In this document: in pieces, positions 38,226-47,346 of the stretch
Position numbering within the stretch: the first letter of the stretch is position 1
Layout of the letters: the number at the start of each line of letters is the position of its first letter
Source: CAZROT01 sp964601895
GTDB lineage: Bacteria; Pseudomonadota; Gammaproteobacteria; Enterobacterales; Enterobacteriaceae
DNA: 64,000 nt
Assembly: GCA_964601895.1 (NCBI GenBank)
Contig: CAZROT010000007.1
Location: 28,715-92,714, forward strand
Direction: 5' to 3'
The notes under the pieces: generated by a model
Seen by the model: the letters and a program-made list of their open reading frames with translations, nothing else
What the model was told of the DNA's origin: nothing
Databases searched by the model: none
Translations under genes and position numbers: made by a program

Positions 38226-39560
38226 ATGTTTAAATCTAAGGCAGTTGCTTCATTTGGGTTGATAATGCTGATGTTGATTTCCAGAAGCCTGTTGCTGAAT
38301 ATGGCAGAAGAACGACGTAGCTATCACAATACCGTTGTTGATAAAGCGGGCAAGAGTCATAGTCATGCACCCAAAATTCTTGGTCCCTTTATCGTCGTCC
38401 CGTATGTTGAATCGATTGAACGTAAAAAAAATGGTAAAAAATACCGACAGGATGTGATGCGTCATCGCTATCTCCTGCCAGATATGTTGCATATACAAGG
38501 TGCGCCGAATGTGAATGTTCACCAGTCAGAGACACATCAGGCAAAGGGTTACCGCGGTAGAATCCATTTTAGAGGGAAATTTAAGCCAGCGGTGCTGTCT
38601 GATCTGCACAGGACTAATGTCAGTATCAGGAAACCTTATTTCGTCGTAGCGTTGAGCGATATTCGTGGTATTCAGCAGATCTCTTCATTAACAGCCAATC
38701 AAACAAAAATTCATTTTGAGCCGGGCACGAAAGTAAACAAATCGCTCCAGGGAATACATGCACCTGTACTCATGACACAGCTTGAAAAAAAACCGCTGGA
38801 CTTTGATTTTACATTAACGCTGTCAGGTAGCAGTCATTTATCCATTGTTCCTCTGGGCCGACGTAGTGAATTAACATTACAGAGTAACTGGCCTGAGCCT
38901 GGTTTTTCAGGTGACTTTATACCAGACAGCTACAAAATTGATGAAAACGGTTTCCACGTTCACTGGACCAGCAGCTGGTTTGCTAACAATATTAATGCTG
39001 CTTTTGCTAATGATGATAAGGTGATTAATCTCGCGATGTTCCCCGCTTTTATTACTCACTTTATTGAATCTCCAGATAATTACCAACTTATTGATCGAGC
39101 TATAAAATATAGTGTTTTTTTTATCGGCCTGGTATTTATGGCACTATTTTTGTTTGAAGCCATGGCAGAATTGTGTGTTCATCCGCTGCATTATGTATTG
39201 ATGGGAACAATATTAATTATTTTTTATTTAATTCTGTTGGCCTGCGTTGAACATACTGGATTTACCATGGCTTATATTATCGCCAGCTTGAGCTGTTGTG
39301 CCTTGGTTGCCGTGTATTTCAGTGTTGTTTTGCATACCCGGTTACGAGGAATGATGTTTTCCGGCTGCTTACTGGTACTGTATGCGCTACTTTATGGTTT
39401 ACTGCGTTCACAGACACATATTTTTCTTCTGGGAACGGGTCTGTTATTTGTTATCTTCAGTGCTGTGATATTACTGATGTTGCGGTTAAACTGGCATAAA
39501 TTTTCTGATATACATGGCCTTATGCAACATAAGGATTTTTATAAAAAAGCCGATGGGTAA
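38226..39560 (+). CDS. creD: Inner-membrane protein CreD
   Basis: CreD family membrane protein, the most strongly CreBC-regulated gene in E. coli; its molecular role is unclear. 444 residues (E. coli 450). One N-terminal helix (LIMLMLISRSLLL), a large periplasmic domain (about 30-285, starting ERRSYHNTVVDKAG and KILGPFIVVPY), and five or so C-terminal helices (about 290-430). The cre tag precedes it. Confidence 0.93.
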   Translation: MFKSKAVASFGLIMLMLISRSLLLNMAEERRSYHNTVVDKAGKSHSHAPKILGPFIVVPYVESIERKKNGKKYRQDVMRHRYLLPDMLHIQGAPNVNVHQSETHQAKGYRGRIHFRGKFKPAVLSDLHRTNVSIRKPYFVVALSDIRGIQQISSLTANQTKIHFEPGTKVNKSLQGIHAPVLMTQLEKKPLDFDFTLTLSGSSHLSIVPLGRRSELTLQSNWPEPGFSGDFIPDSYKIDENGFHVHWTSSWFANNINAAFANDDKVINLAMFPAFITHFIESPDNYQLIDRAIKYSVFFIGLVFMALFLFEAMAELCVHPLHYVLMGTILIIFYLILLACVEHTGFTMAYIIASLSCCALVAVYFSVVLHTRLRGMMFSGCLLVLYALLYGLLRSQTHIFLLGTGLLFVIFSAVILLMLRLNWHKFSDIHGLMQHKDFYKKADG

Positions 39561-39645
39561 TCAGGCAGGCTTGATTTCAGGTTGTCGCTGTATTTATTGA
39601 ATCATCAGGAATCATGTGTATCAGGCGATTATCAATGGGGGCACT

Positions 39646-40551
39646 ATGAAATCACAGCAGAGTTATCTGTTGGTTGAACAATTTCTGGAAAATTTATGGC
39701 TGGAGAGAAATCTGGCTGAAAATACGCTGTCTTCCTATCGCCTTGATTTAGCATCACTGGTTACCTGGCTGGACCATAAAAAAATCGCTATCCTCGATGT
39801 TCAGGCTGTGGATTTACAGAGTTTTCTGGAAAAGCGTATTGAAAAGGGATATAAAGCAGCCAGTTCTGCACGTTTACTGAGTGCCATGCGACGATTATTT
39901 CAGTATTTATATCGGGAAAAACAGCGTGTGGACGATCCCACCGCTTCGCTGGCTTCACCTAAGTGTGCACGACGTTTGCCTAAGTGTTTAAGTGAATCAC
40001 AGATTGAAACACTGTTAAATGCGCCCTGTATCGATAATCCGCTTGAACTGCGTGATAAAGCAATGCTGGAGGTGCTGTATGCAACGGGTTTTAGAGTATC
40101 AGAGCTGGTTGGATTAACAATGGCGGACATCAGCCTGCGTCAGGGAGTAGTGCGTGTCACTGGTAAAGGGAATAAGGAACGGCTGGTTCCTTTAGGAGAA
40201 AATGCCATTTACTGGATTGAACAGTATCTCAAACATAGTCGTGCCTGGTTAATGAATAATCACCCCGCGCGGGATGTATTGTTTATCAGTAACCGCGGTC
40301 AGAAAATGACCAGACAGACTTTCTGGTATCGCATTAAATATTATGCAGTTCTTGCCGGTATTGACAGTGAGTGGTTATCTCCTCATGTTTTGCGTCATGC
40401 TTTTGCAACGCACTTATTAAATCATGGTGCAGACTTGCGTGTTGTACAGATGCTATTAGGCCACAGCTGTCTGTCGACAACACAGATTTATACTCATGTG
40501 GCTACTGAGCGTTTAAAACAGTTACATCAACAGCATCATCCACGTGCATGA
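39646..40551 (+). CDS. xerD: Site-specific tyrosine recombinase XerD
   Basis: Partner of XerC in dimer resolution, activated by FtsK. 301 residues (E. coli 298) from ATG 39646 (MKSQQSYLLVEQFLENLWLE); an upstream ATG at 39616 is unsupported. Catalytic residues: Arg in ATGFRVSELVGL, Lys in GKGNKERLVPLG, HVLRHAFATHLLNHGADLR, LLGHSCLSTTQIYTHV with the nucleophile Tyr. Followed by dsbC and recJ as in enterobacteria; the usual upstream neighbour fldB is replaced by creBCD. Confidence 0.97.
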   Translation: MKSQQSYLLVEQFLENLWLERNLAENTLSSYRLDLASLVTWLDHKKIAILDVQAVDLQSFLEKRIEKGYKAASSARLLSAMRRLFQYLYREKQRVDDPTASLASPKCARRLPKCLSESQIETLLNAPCIDNPLELRDKAMLEVLYATGFRVSELVGLTMADISLRQGVVRVTGKGNKERLVPLGENAIYWIEQYLKHSRAWLMNNHPARDVLFISNRGQKMTRQTFWYRIKYYAVLAGIDSEWLSPHVLRHAFATHLLNHGADLRVVQMLLGHSCLSTTQIYTHVATERLKQLHQQHHPRA

Positions 40552-40582
40552 CGGTGGTATGAAAGAAACAAGGTTTTTATTG

Positions 40583-41305
40583 ATGAAAAAAATAGTATGG
40601 CAGTTTCAGGTAGTGATGGTGTGTTTTGCCGGTCTGGCTTATGCAGATGATGCGGCTATTTTGCAGACATTGAAGAAACTTGCCATTCAGGAGGTTCTGG
40701 TGCAGCCTTCACCGGTAGAGGGATTAAAAACGGTCATGACTGAAAATGGTGTGCTGTATGTGACCGCTGATGGTCGTTATATGCTACAGGGTCCTCTATA
40801 TAAAGTGAGTGATGCAGAGCCGGTCAATGTTACTCATCAGCTACTCAGTAAAAAGTTGCAAGCCATGAGTAGTACAATGATTGTGTACAAGGCACCTGAA
40901 GAAAAGCACGTTGTTACGGTATTTACCGACATTAGTTGTGGTTTCTGTCGTAAATTACACCAGCAAATGAAAGAGTATAACGATCTAGGTATTACCATTC
41001 GCTATCTTGCTTTTCCACGTCAGGGGCCAGGTTCCCAGGCAGCGAAAGAAATGCAGTCGATCTGGTGTCAGGCTTCCCCTGGGAAGTCTCTTGATAAGGC
41101 GATGAAAGGAGAAGCTATCACATCCACATCAGTAAACTGTAAAAAAGATCTCAGCGAGCATTATCGATTGGGCGTGTGGTTTGGTATTCAGGGAACACCG
41201 GCGATGGTCTTACAAAATGGCATGGTTGTTCCTGGTTATCAGGAACCCAAAGAAATGCTCAAAATGCTTAATGCGTCGGGAGCGTCAGCAGGAACTTCTG
41301 GTTAA
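40583..41305 (+). CDS. dsbC: Periplasmic disulfide isomerase DsbC
   Basis: Thiol isomerase that repairs wrong disulfides in periplasmic proteins, kept reduced by DsbD. 240 residues (E. coli 236). I prefer ATG 40583 (MKKIVWQFQVVMVCFAGLAYADD), which opens a signal peptide cleaved after AYA. N-terminal dimerisation domain, linker, and thioredoxin domain with active site CGFC (E. coli CGYC) in TDISCGFCRKLH. The second, structural cysteine pair is present (IWCQ...VNCKK), and cis-Pro is in QGTPAMVL. Confidence 0.96.
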   Translation: MKKIVWQFQVVMVCFAGLAYADDAAILQTLKKLAIQEVLVQPSPVEGLKTVMTENGVLYVTADGRYMLQGPLYKVSDAEPVNVTHQLLSKKLQAMSSTMIVYKAPEEKHVVTVFTDISCGFCRKLHQQMKEYNDLGITIRYLAFPRQGPGSQAAKEMQSIWCQASPGKSLDKAMKGEAITSTSVNCKKDLSEHYRLGVWFGIQGTPAMVLQNGMVVPGYQEPKEMLKMLNASGASAGTSG

Positions 41306-41314
41306 TTGCAGTGT

Positions 41315-43042
41315 ATGAAAGTTCATCTTCGCCGCCGTGAAATTATCGATAGCAGTTACCTTTCAGGCAGATTACATTCGCGACTTTGTGACCTTTACGC
41401 CTTACGTGGTGTTAAAAGTACCCAGGAGCTGGAACGCGGTCTTGACAGATTACTGGATTATCGCGAGTTAACGGGTATCAGCACAGCAGTAGATTTGTTA
41501 CAGCAGGCGCTGGTGGATTGCTGTCAGATAACGATTGTTGGTGATTTTGATGCGGATGGCGCAACCAGTACTGCTGTGGCGGTACTGGCACTGCGTAGTA
41601 TGGGAGCGGTTAATGTCAATTATCTTATCCCTAATCGTTTTGAAGATGGCTACGGTTTGAGCTGCCCAATTGTTGAACAGGCTGCTGCCTGCGGTGCCCG
41701 GTTAATTATCACGGTAGATAATGGTATCTCTTCCTGTGATGGTGTAGATCTGGCGATTGCCAAAGGTATCAGGGTGATAGTGACAGACCATCACTTACCG
41801 GGAGAGCGATTACCTGCTGCCGACGCAATAGTCAATCCAAATTTACCAGATTGCGCTTTTCCTTCCAGGACACTCGCGGGAGTGGGCGTGATTTTCTATG
41901 TGATGCTGGCGTTACGTGCCAGGTTGCGTGACTGTGGCTGGTTCGAACAGCAGGCTTTAGCTATTCCCCGTCTGGCTGAATTGCTGGACCTGGTTGCCTT
42001 AGGGACAGTGGCTGATATTGTTCCATTGGATGCCAATAATCGTATCCTGGTTTATCAGGGCATCAGGCGTATTCGGGCAGGTCAGTGTCGCCAGGGTATT
42101 CGTGCGCTGCTGGAAGTGTCGAAGCTGAATGCACGTCAGCTGGTGGCCAGTGATCTTGGTTTTTCTCTTGGCCCACGCTTAAATGCTGCAGGCCGCCTGG
42201 AAGATATGTCGATGGGCGTCGCTTTACTGCTCAGTGATGATGAGTGTGAAACCCGGCGTATTGCCATCGATCTCGACCGGCTGAATCATACCCGTCGTGC
42301 TATAGAGCAGACCATGCAGGTGGATGCATTGCAATTATGTTCACAGCTGGAACAACAGCCTGGTCAGTTACCCTATGGTATTGTTATGTATCATCCTGAA
42401 TGGCATCAGGGTGTGGTGGGTATTCTCGCTTCACGTATTAAAGAGCGTTTTCATCGTCCGGTGATTGCTTTTGCCCCTGCTGGTGACGGTATTTTAAAGG
42501 GATCTGCCCGTTCAATAGCAGGTCTGCATATGCGTGATGTACTGGAGCGATTGAGCGTATTACATCCAGGACTGATAGATAAATTTGGCGGCCATGCTAT
42601 GGCTGCAGGTTTATCCCTGCAACACAGCCAGTTTGATAAATTCCGGCAGTGTTTTGCAACTCTGGTCAGTGAGTACCTGGATATTTCACAGCTGGAAGGT
42701 ATCATCTGGTCAGATGGTGAGCTGACAGAATCTGAACTGTCGCTGGAATTTGCTGAATTACTGCGTGAAGGCGGACCATGGGGACAGGCGTTTCCGGAAC
42801 CGTTATTTGATGGTGATTTTCGCATTCTGCAACAGCGCCTGGTGGGTGAACGCCATTTAAAGCTGACAGTTGAACCGCTGACAGGAGGGCCATCTCTGGA
42901 CGGTATTGCCTTTAATATTGATACTGAACTCTGGCCGGATAACCGCGTACACGAAGTTAAATTAGCTTATAAGCTTGGTTGTAATGAATTCCGTGGTAAC
43001 ACACAGGTACAGCTGGTGATTGTGCAGTTGTGGCGTTGCTAG
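41315..43042 (+). CDS. recJ: Single-strand-specific 5'-3' exonuclease RecJ
   Basis: DHH-family exonuclease of RecF recombination and mismatch repair. 575 residues (E. coli 577) from ATG 41315 (MKVHLRRREI), 9 nt after the dsbC stop; a TTG directly after that stop is also in frame, and neither has a clear ribosome site, suggesting coupling. Metal-binding motifs: GDFDADGATST, VDNGISS, VTDHHLPG, NPNLPDC, LGTVADIVPLD, GRLEDMS; C-terminal DHHA1 part with KFGGHAMAAGLSL. Confidence 0.97.
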   Translation: MKVHLRRREIIDSSYLSGRLHSRLCDLYALRGVKSTQELERGLDRLLDYRELTGISTAVDLLQQALVDCCQITIVGDFDADGATSTAVAVLALRSMGAVNVNYLIPNRFEDGYGLSCPIVEQAAACGARLIITVDNGISSCDGVDLAIAKGIRVIVTDHHLPGERLPAADAIVNPNLPDCAFPSRTLAGVGVIFYVMLALRARLRDCGWFEQQALAIPRLAELLDLVALGTVADIVPLDANNRILVYQGIRRIRAGQCRQGIRALLEVSKLNARQLVASDLGFSLGPRLNAAGRLEDMSMGVALLLSDDECETRRIAIDLDRLNHTRRAIEQTMQVDALQLCSQLEQQPGQLPYGIVMYHPEWHQGVVGILASRIKERFHRPVIAFAPAGDGILKGSARSIAGLHMRDVLERLSVLHPGLIDKFGGHAMAAGLSLQHSQFDKFRQCFATLVSEYLDISQLEGIIWSDGELTESELSLEFAELLREGGPWGQAFPEPLFDGDFRILQQRLVGERHLKLTVEPLTGGPSLDGIAFNIDTELWPDNRVHEVKLAYKLGCNEFRGNTQVQLVIVQLWRC

Positions 43043-43184
43043 TTTTGTATGGCAAAAATGATTACAGCCACAACAACAAATTGCTATCATCAGCTTGCGC
43101 TAAATTGTTATGCCTGCCTGTCAGGTGATGTACATCAAAATAGATTTCGTTATTTATTCACTTAACTTAAAGATAGTAAAAATC

Positions 43185-44283
43185 ATGTTTGAAATAAATC
43201 CGGTAAAATTGCGTATTCAGGATGTTACTGCAAGAACTGCTGTTCTGAGGGGGTATCTTTGACTATGATGCCAAACGAGAGCGTCTGGAAGAAGTCACTG
43301 CTGAGCTAGAGCAGCCTGATGTCTGGAATGAGCCAGAACGTGCTCAGGCATTAGGAAAAGAACGTGCTGCGTTACAGGAAGTAGTTAGCGTCATTGATCA
43401 ACTGGATCAGGGGCTGGAAGATGTATCCGGACTGCTGGAATTAGCTGTTGAAGAAAACGATGAAGCTACCTTAAACGAAACGGTGACCGAGCTGGAAATG
43501 CTGGACGTTAAATTAGGCCAGTTAGAGTTTCGCCGTATGTTTTCCGGCCAATATGATAGTGCTAACTGTTATCTGGACCTGCAGGCTGGTTCAGGTGGAA
43601 CAGAGGCTCAGGATTGGGCCAATATGTTATTACGCATGTATCTGCGTTGGGCTGAATCCAGAGGTTTTAAGACTGAGTTGATTGAAGAATCGGCAGGCGA
43701 TGTTGCCGGTATTAAATCTGCTACGGTAAAAATCAGTGGTGAATACGCCTTTGGTTGGTTGCGCACAGAGACGGGAGTGCATCGTCTGGTGCGTAAAAGC
43801 CCCTTTGACTCTGGCAATCGTCGCCATACGTCTTTCAGTTCTGCGTTTGTTTATCCCGAAGTTGATGACGATATTGATATTGAAATTAATCCTGCTGACT
43901 TACGCATTGATGTTTACCGGGCGTCTGGTGCCGGTGGGCAGCATATTAATAAAACGGAATCGGCAGTACGTATTACGCATCTTCCTACCAATATTGTGAC
44001 ACAGTGCCAGAATGATCGTTCACAGCATAAAAATAAAGATCAGGCGATGAAACAACTGAAAGCAAAATTGTATGAGCTGGAAATGCAGAAAAAAAATGCT
44101 GATAAGCAACTGATGGAAGAAAGCAAATCTGACATTGGCTGGGGTAGCCAGATTCGTTCTTATGTCCTGGATGATTCCCGCATTAAAGACCTGCGTACAG
44201 GTATAGAGACGCGTAATACACAGTCTGTATTAGATGGTGATTTAGATAAATTTATCGAAGCAAGTTTGAAAGCAGGGCTATAG
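43185..44283 (+). CDS. prfB: Peptide chain release factor 2 (programmed +1 frameshift)
   Basis: Recognises UGA and UAA and releases the peptide. The coding sequence is two joined frames: ATG 43185 to CTT 43257-43259, then a +1 shift skipping T43260 into GAC 43261 onward, ending 44283. The product is 365 residues, the same as E. coli. The first 25 residues (MFEINPVKLRIQD...VLRGYL) come before the shift. GGQ motif SGAGGQHINKTESAVR and the stop-codon tripeptide region SPF (RKSPFDSGNRRHTSFSS) are intact. RF2 supply therefore autoregulates. lysS follows after 9 nt, as in E. coli. Confidence 0.97.
43248..43262 (+). promoter_or_regulatory. prfB autoregulatory +1 frameshift site
   Basis: AGGGGG (43248-43253) acts as an internal Shine-Dalgarno exactly 3 nt before CTT TGA (43257-43262), followed by C. 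This is the canonical arrangement: low RF2 lets the ribosome slip from CUU onto UUU and continue in the +1 frame. Confidence 0.95.
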
Positions 44284-44292
44284 GGAAACACC

Positions 44293-45798
44293 ATGTCAGA
44301 ACAACAGGATAGCGAACACACCCTCAGTAATGAGCTACAGGTACGTCGTGAAAAACTGGCAGTATTGCGCAAACAGGGTCATGCTTTTCCCAATGATTTT
44401 CGGCGTAAGCATATCTCCAGCTGGTTGCATGCTGAATTCGGCCATAAAGAAAATGAAGAATTAACCGCACTGGATATTAACGTGGCGGTTGCGGGGCGTA
44501 TGATGACACGCCGTATTATGGGAAAAGCTGCATTTGTCACGCTACAGGATATGGGTGGTCATATTCAACTGTATGTTTCACGTGATTCTCTGCCTGAAGA
44601 TGGCTATAACGAGGAATTTAAAAAATGGGATTTGGGGGATATTCTTGGTGCACAGGGCAGACTGTTTAGAACCAAAACCGGTGAACTTTCTGTTCACTGC
44701 GTACAATTACGGTTACTGACCAAAGCGCTGCGCCCATTGCCAGATAAATTTCATGGTTTGAGCGATCAGGAGCGGCGTTATCGCCAGCGTTATTTAGATC
44801 TGATTACCAATGAATCTTCGCGCCATACTTTCAGGGTACGTTCCCAGATAATCTCTGCATTGCGTCAATTCATGATGGAAAAAGATTTTATGGAAGTGGA
44901 AACACCCATGATGCAGATGCTTCCCGGTGGTGCAGCAGCACGCCCATTTATGACACATCATAATGCACTGGATATGGATATGTATTTGCGTATCGCGCCT
45001 GAACTTTATCTGAAGCGCCTTATTGTTGGTGGATTCGAACGTGTATTTGAGATTAATCGTAATTTCCGTAATGAGGGAATTTCACCAAGACATAATCCTG
45101 AATTCACCATGATGGAACTCTATATGGCGTATGCAGATTACAACGATTTGATTACGCTGACGCAGGAATGTTTCCTGATGCTGGCTAAAAGTGTGCTTGG
45201 GACTTCAGTGGTGCAGTATGGTGAATATACTTTCGATTTCGCAAAGCCTTTTACGCGCCTGACAATGAAAGAAGCCATTTGTAAATATTACCCACAAAGC
45301 CAGATAACTGATTTAGATGACAGGGATAAAGCTATCGCCATAGCAACATCCCTGGGTATTGGCATTGAGAAAACCTGGGGAATAGGGCGCATTCAGTGTG
45401 AGCTTTTTGAAGCCGTTGCAGAAAAACACTTAATCCAACCGACTTTTATTACCGACTATCCCGCTGAAGTTTCACCGCTGGCGCGCTGTAATGATAACAA
45501 TCCCCTGGTAACTGATCGTTTTGAGTTTTTTATTGCTGGCCGTGAAATTGGCAATGGCTTTTCTGAATTAAATGATCCGCAGGATCAGGCTGCACGTTTT
45601 ATTGCTCAGGTGCAGGCAAAAGCAGCGGGTGATGATGAAGCCATGTTTTTTGACGAAGATTATATCACTGCACTGGAATATGGTATGCCGCCGACAGCGG
45701 GTCTGGGTATTGGTATCGATCGCCTGGTGATGTTGTTTACTAACAGCAACAGCATTCGTGATGTTATTCTTTTTCCGGCAATGCGCCCTGTACAGTGA
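44293..45798 (+). CDS. lysS: Lysyl-tRNA synthetase (class II)
   Basis: Charges tRNA-Lys. 501 residues (E. coli 505). N-terminal OB-fold anticodon-binding domain (VAGRMMTRRIMGKAAFVTLQD) and class II catalytic core: motif 1 around DFMEVETPMM, motif 2 FEINRNFRNEGISPRHNPEFTM, motif 3 GLGIGIDRLVMLF. ATG 44293 lies 9 nt after prfB, as in the conserved prfB-lysS operon. Confidence 0.98.
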   Translation: MSEQQDSEHTLSNELQVRREKLAVLRKQGHAFPNDFRRKHISSWLHAEFGHKENEELTALDINVAVAGRMMTRRIMGKAAFVTLQDMGGHIQLYVSRDSLPEDGYNEEFKKWDLGDILGAQGRLFRTKTGELSVHCVQLRLLTKALRPLPDKFHGLSDQERRYRQRYLDLITNESSRHTFRVRSQIISALRQFMMEKDFMEVETPMMQMLPGGAAARPFMTHHNALDMDMYLRIAPELYLKRLIVGGFERVFEINRNFRNEGISPRHNPEFTMMELYMAYADYNDLITLTQECFLMLAKSVLGTSVVQYGEYTFDFAKPFTRLTMKEAICKYYPQSQITDLDDRDKAIAIATSLGIGIEKTWGIGRIQCELFEAVAEKHLIQPTFITDYPAEVSPLARCNDNNPLVTDRFEFFIAGREIGNGFSELNDPQDQAARFIAQVQAKAAGDDEAMFFDEDYITALEYGMPPTAGLGIGIDRLVMLFTNSNSIRDVILFPAMRPVQ

Positions 45799-45947
45799 AA
45801 CACCGATATATTGTCTCAGCCTGAATACTGCTGGTGATTGGTGTAGCTTTGGCGGGTTTAATTCCCTTTACCCGCTTCAGCCTGTAGTTGTTTTAGTATT
45901 GCCTGTATTTTTTTCTCTCTTTTAAGGCGTCATGACAGTCTGATACC

Positions 45948-46778
45948 TTATGGAATGACATTTTTTATCGAGATTTTTAGCAACTCCTGGATCAAAAGCT
46001 GTTGATCGCTATTTTTCAGCCAGACTGCATACAATGGGCGCACTATTGCTGATGGTGCAGGCGATGGTATAAGTTGCGGATATTTCTGCCCCCAGTGTTC
46101 AGGTAACCAGGCGTAGCTACCGGTTTTTTCCAGTAACTCGCAGGCTAGGCAGGCGGAAGGTGTTGTTAATATTATCATCTGTTCATTCAGACCATGGCCA
46201 TTCCCCTGTTGATGGCAATCGCCATCCCACTCAAGCTTGATGTAAGACATGGCCTTTGGTTTATTGCTGCTGGCTGATGAATAAAGCTGTAATGAAAATT
46301 TTCCTAACAGTTGATTGTCCAGTTCATCCATCTTGGGCGCATCTGTCGTAATGAGCAGATCAAGTTCCCTTTCATATAACTGTCTGAGCAGTGATTTTCT
46401 CGATGCTATCTGTATTTCAATGCGTAATGATTCCTGCTGCAGATAAAGCTGCTCCAGCCATGGAGTCAGGTAAGCTTCCCATAATGAAGCTATAGCGCCA
46501 ATAGCAATTACCGTTCCGGGGGCTGAGTATACTACCTCTTTTTTTGCCAGTTGCCATGTGCTCATCAGCGTTTCTGCATAGGGCACCAGACGCTCCCCCG
46601 CAGGCGTTAAGCGAATATTATTTTTATGGCGAGTAAATAAATGCGTCCCTAATTGGCATTCTAACTGACGAATACGAAAACTCACCGTAGATTGTGTTAA
46701 ATATAATGCTTCTGCTGCCCGGCCAAAATGGCGCGTTTTTTTGACTTCCAGAAAAGTTTTCAGTAATTCGGTATCCAC
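45948..46778 (-). CDS. hdfR: LysR-family regulator HdfR
   Basis: E. coli HdfR represses the flagellar master operon flhDC. 276 residues (E. coli 279). GTG 46778 (VDTELLKTFLEV) has GGAG 7 nt upstream; a TTG four codons earlier overlaps that site. The N-terminal winged helix is nearly identical to HdfR (RHFGRAAEALYLTQSTVSFRIRQL, then HLFTRHKNNIRLTPAGE); the C-terminal ligand-binding domain is more divergent (LLITTDAPKMDELDNQLLG). Divergent from maoP, as in E. coli. Confidence 0.93.
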   Translation of the reverse strand: MDTELLKTFLEVKKTRHFGRAAEALYLTQSTVSFRIRQLECQLGTHLFTRHKNNIRLTPAGERLVPYAETLMSTWQLAKKEVVYSAPGTVIAIGAIASLWEAYLTPWLEQLYLQQESLRIEIQIASRKSLLRQLYERELDLLITTDAPKMDELDNQLLGKFSLQLYSSASSNKPKAMSYIKLEWDGDCHQQGNGHGLNEQMIILTTPSACLACELLEKTGSYAWLPEHWGQKYPQLIPSPAPSAIVRPLYAVWLKNSDQQLLIQELLKISIKNVIP

Positions 46779-46897
46779 ATATTTCTCCAAATTATTTTAT
46801 CGTGATGATTTAAACTTTTTGTTTTACAGGATGTCAAGCCTGTCTAATACTCCGCGCCATAAGTAACATTATTGTGAAAGTATTAAGAGAGTGTCAT

Positions 46898-47230
46898 ATG
46901 TCGGACAGTTTCAGTGCAACGAATCGTTTTTTTGATCCTAAAAATTATCCTCGAGGTTTTTCGCGTCATGGCGATTTAACAATTAAAGAGGCCGATTTAC
47001 TGGAGCGTTACGGTAATGCTTTCAAGGAGCTGGATGAGGGAAAACGTAATCCAGTGAATGAAGAGGAAGTAAAATTTGTTGCGGTTTGTCGTGGGGAATG
47101 TGAGGCTGAAACCGAGCTGGAAAAAGTATGGTTAAAATATTTAAAACATATTAATAAACCCAAACGCTTTCATACTCTTTCTGGCGGTAAACCGCAAATG
47201 GAGGAAGATTTTCCTGAAAGTGACGATTAA
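46898..47230 (+). CDS. maoP: Macrodomain Ori organisation protein MaoP (YifE)
   Basis: DUF413 protein required with the site maoS to organise the chromosomal Ori macrodomain in E. coli. 110 residues (E. coli 112) from ATG 46898 (MSDSFSATNRFFD). Blocks YPRGFSRHGDLTIKEADLLERYG, read here in parts, EEVKFVAVCRGE and PKRFHTLSGGKPQ are conserved. The last 53 bp of the gene are repeated 2,600 bp downstream (49778 onward), after the YopJ-family cassette. Confidence 0.95.
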   Translation: MSDSFSATNRFFDPKNYPRGFSRHGDLTIKEADLLERYGNAFKELDEGKRNPVNEEEVKFVAVCRGECEAETELEKVWLKYLKHINKPKRFHTLSGGKPQMEEDFPESDD

Positions 47231-47242
47231 GTTTGAGCAGAT
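47178..47242 (+). repeat. Direct repeat copy 1 (3' end of maoP)
   Basis: 65 bp covering the last 17 codons of maoP, its stop, and 12 nt beyond. Identical to 49778-49842 except at 47231 (G versus T). The copies are exactly 2,600 bp apart and bracket the YopJ-family cassette. Confidence 0.97.
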
Positions 47243-47314
47243 GATTTTCTCTGTCGGGCTCATTGTTAACCCGCTTCTATGTAAATAATATAGAGTGATA
47301 TGTCAGATTACATT

Positions 47315-47335
47315 TGAGCTACCACAGGTAGCTCA
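47315..47335. terminator. Hairpin after the effector operon
   Basis: TGAGCTACC, loop ACA, GGTAGCTCA: a perfect 9-bp stem 12 nt beyond the end of the leftward pseudogene. No T-run follows on either strand, so a Rho-independent terminator is uncertain; it may protect the 3' end or separate the cassette from convergent maoP. Confidence 0.45.
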
Positions 47336-47346
47336 GAGTAGGGCCT

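Noticed and set aside
43483..44283. prfB starting at an internal ATG
   Set aside because: The real start is at 43185 with the programmed frameshift; the internal ATG only marks the longest simple frame.
45851..45885. lysS terminator hairpin (GCGGGT...ACCCGC)
   Set aside because: Six-bp stem with a 12-nt loop and no T-run; not convincing.
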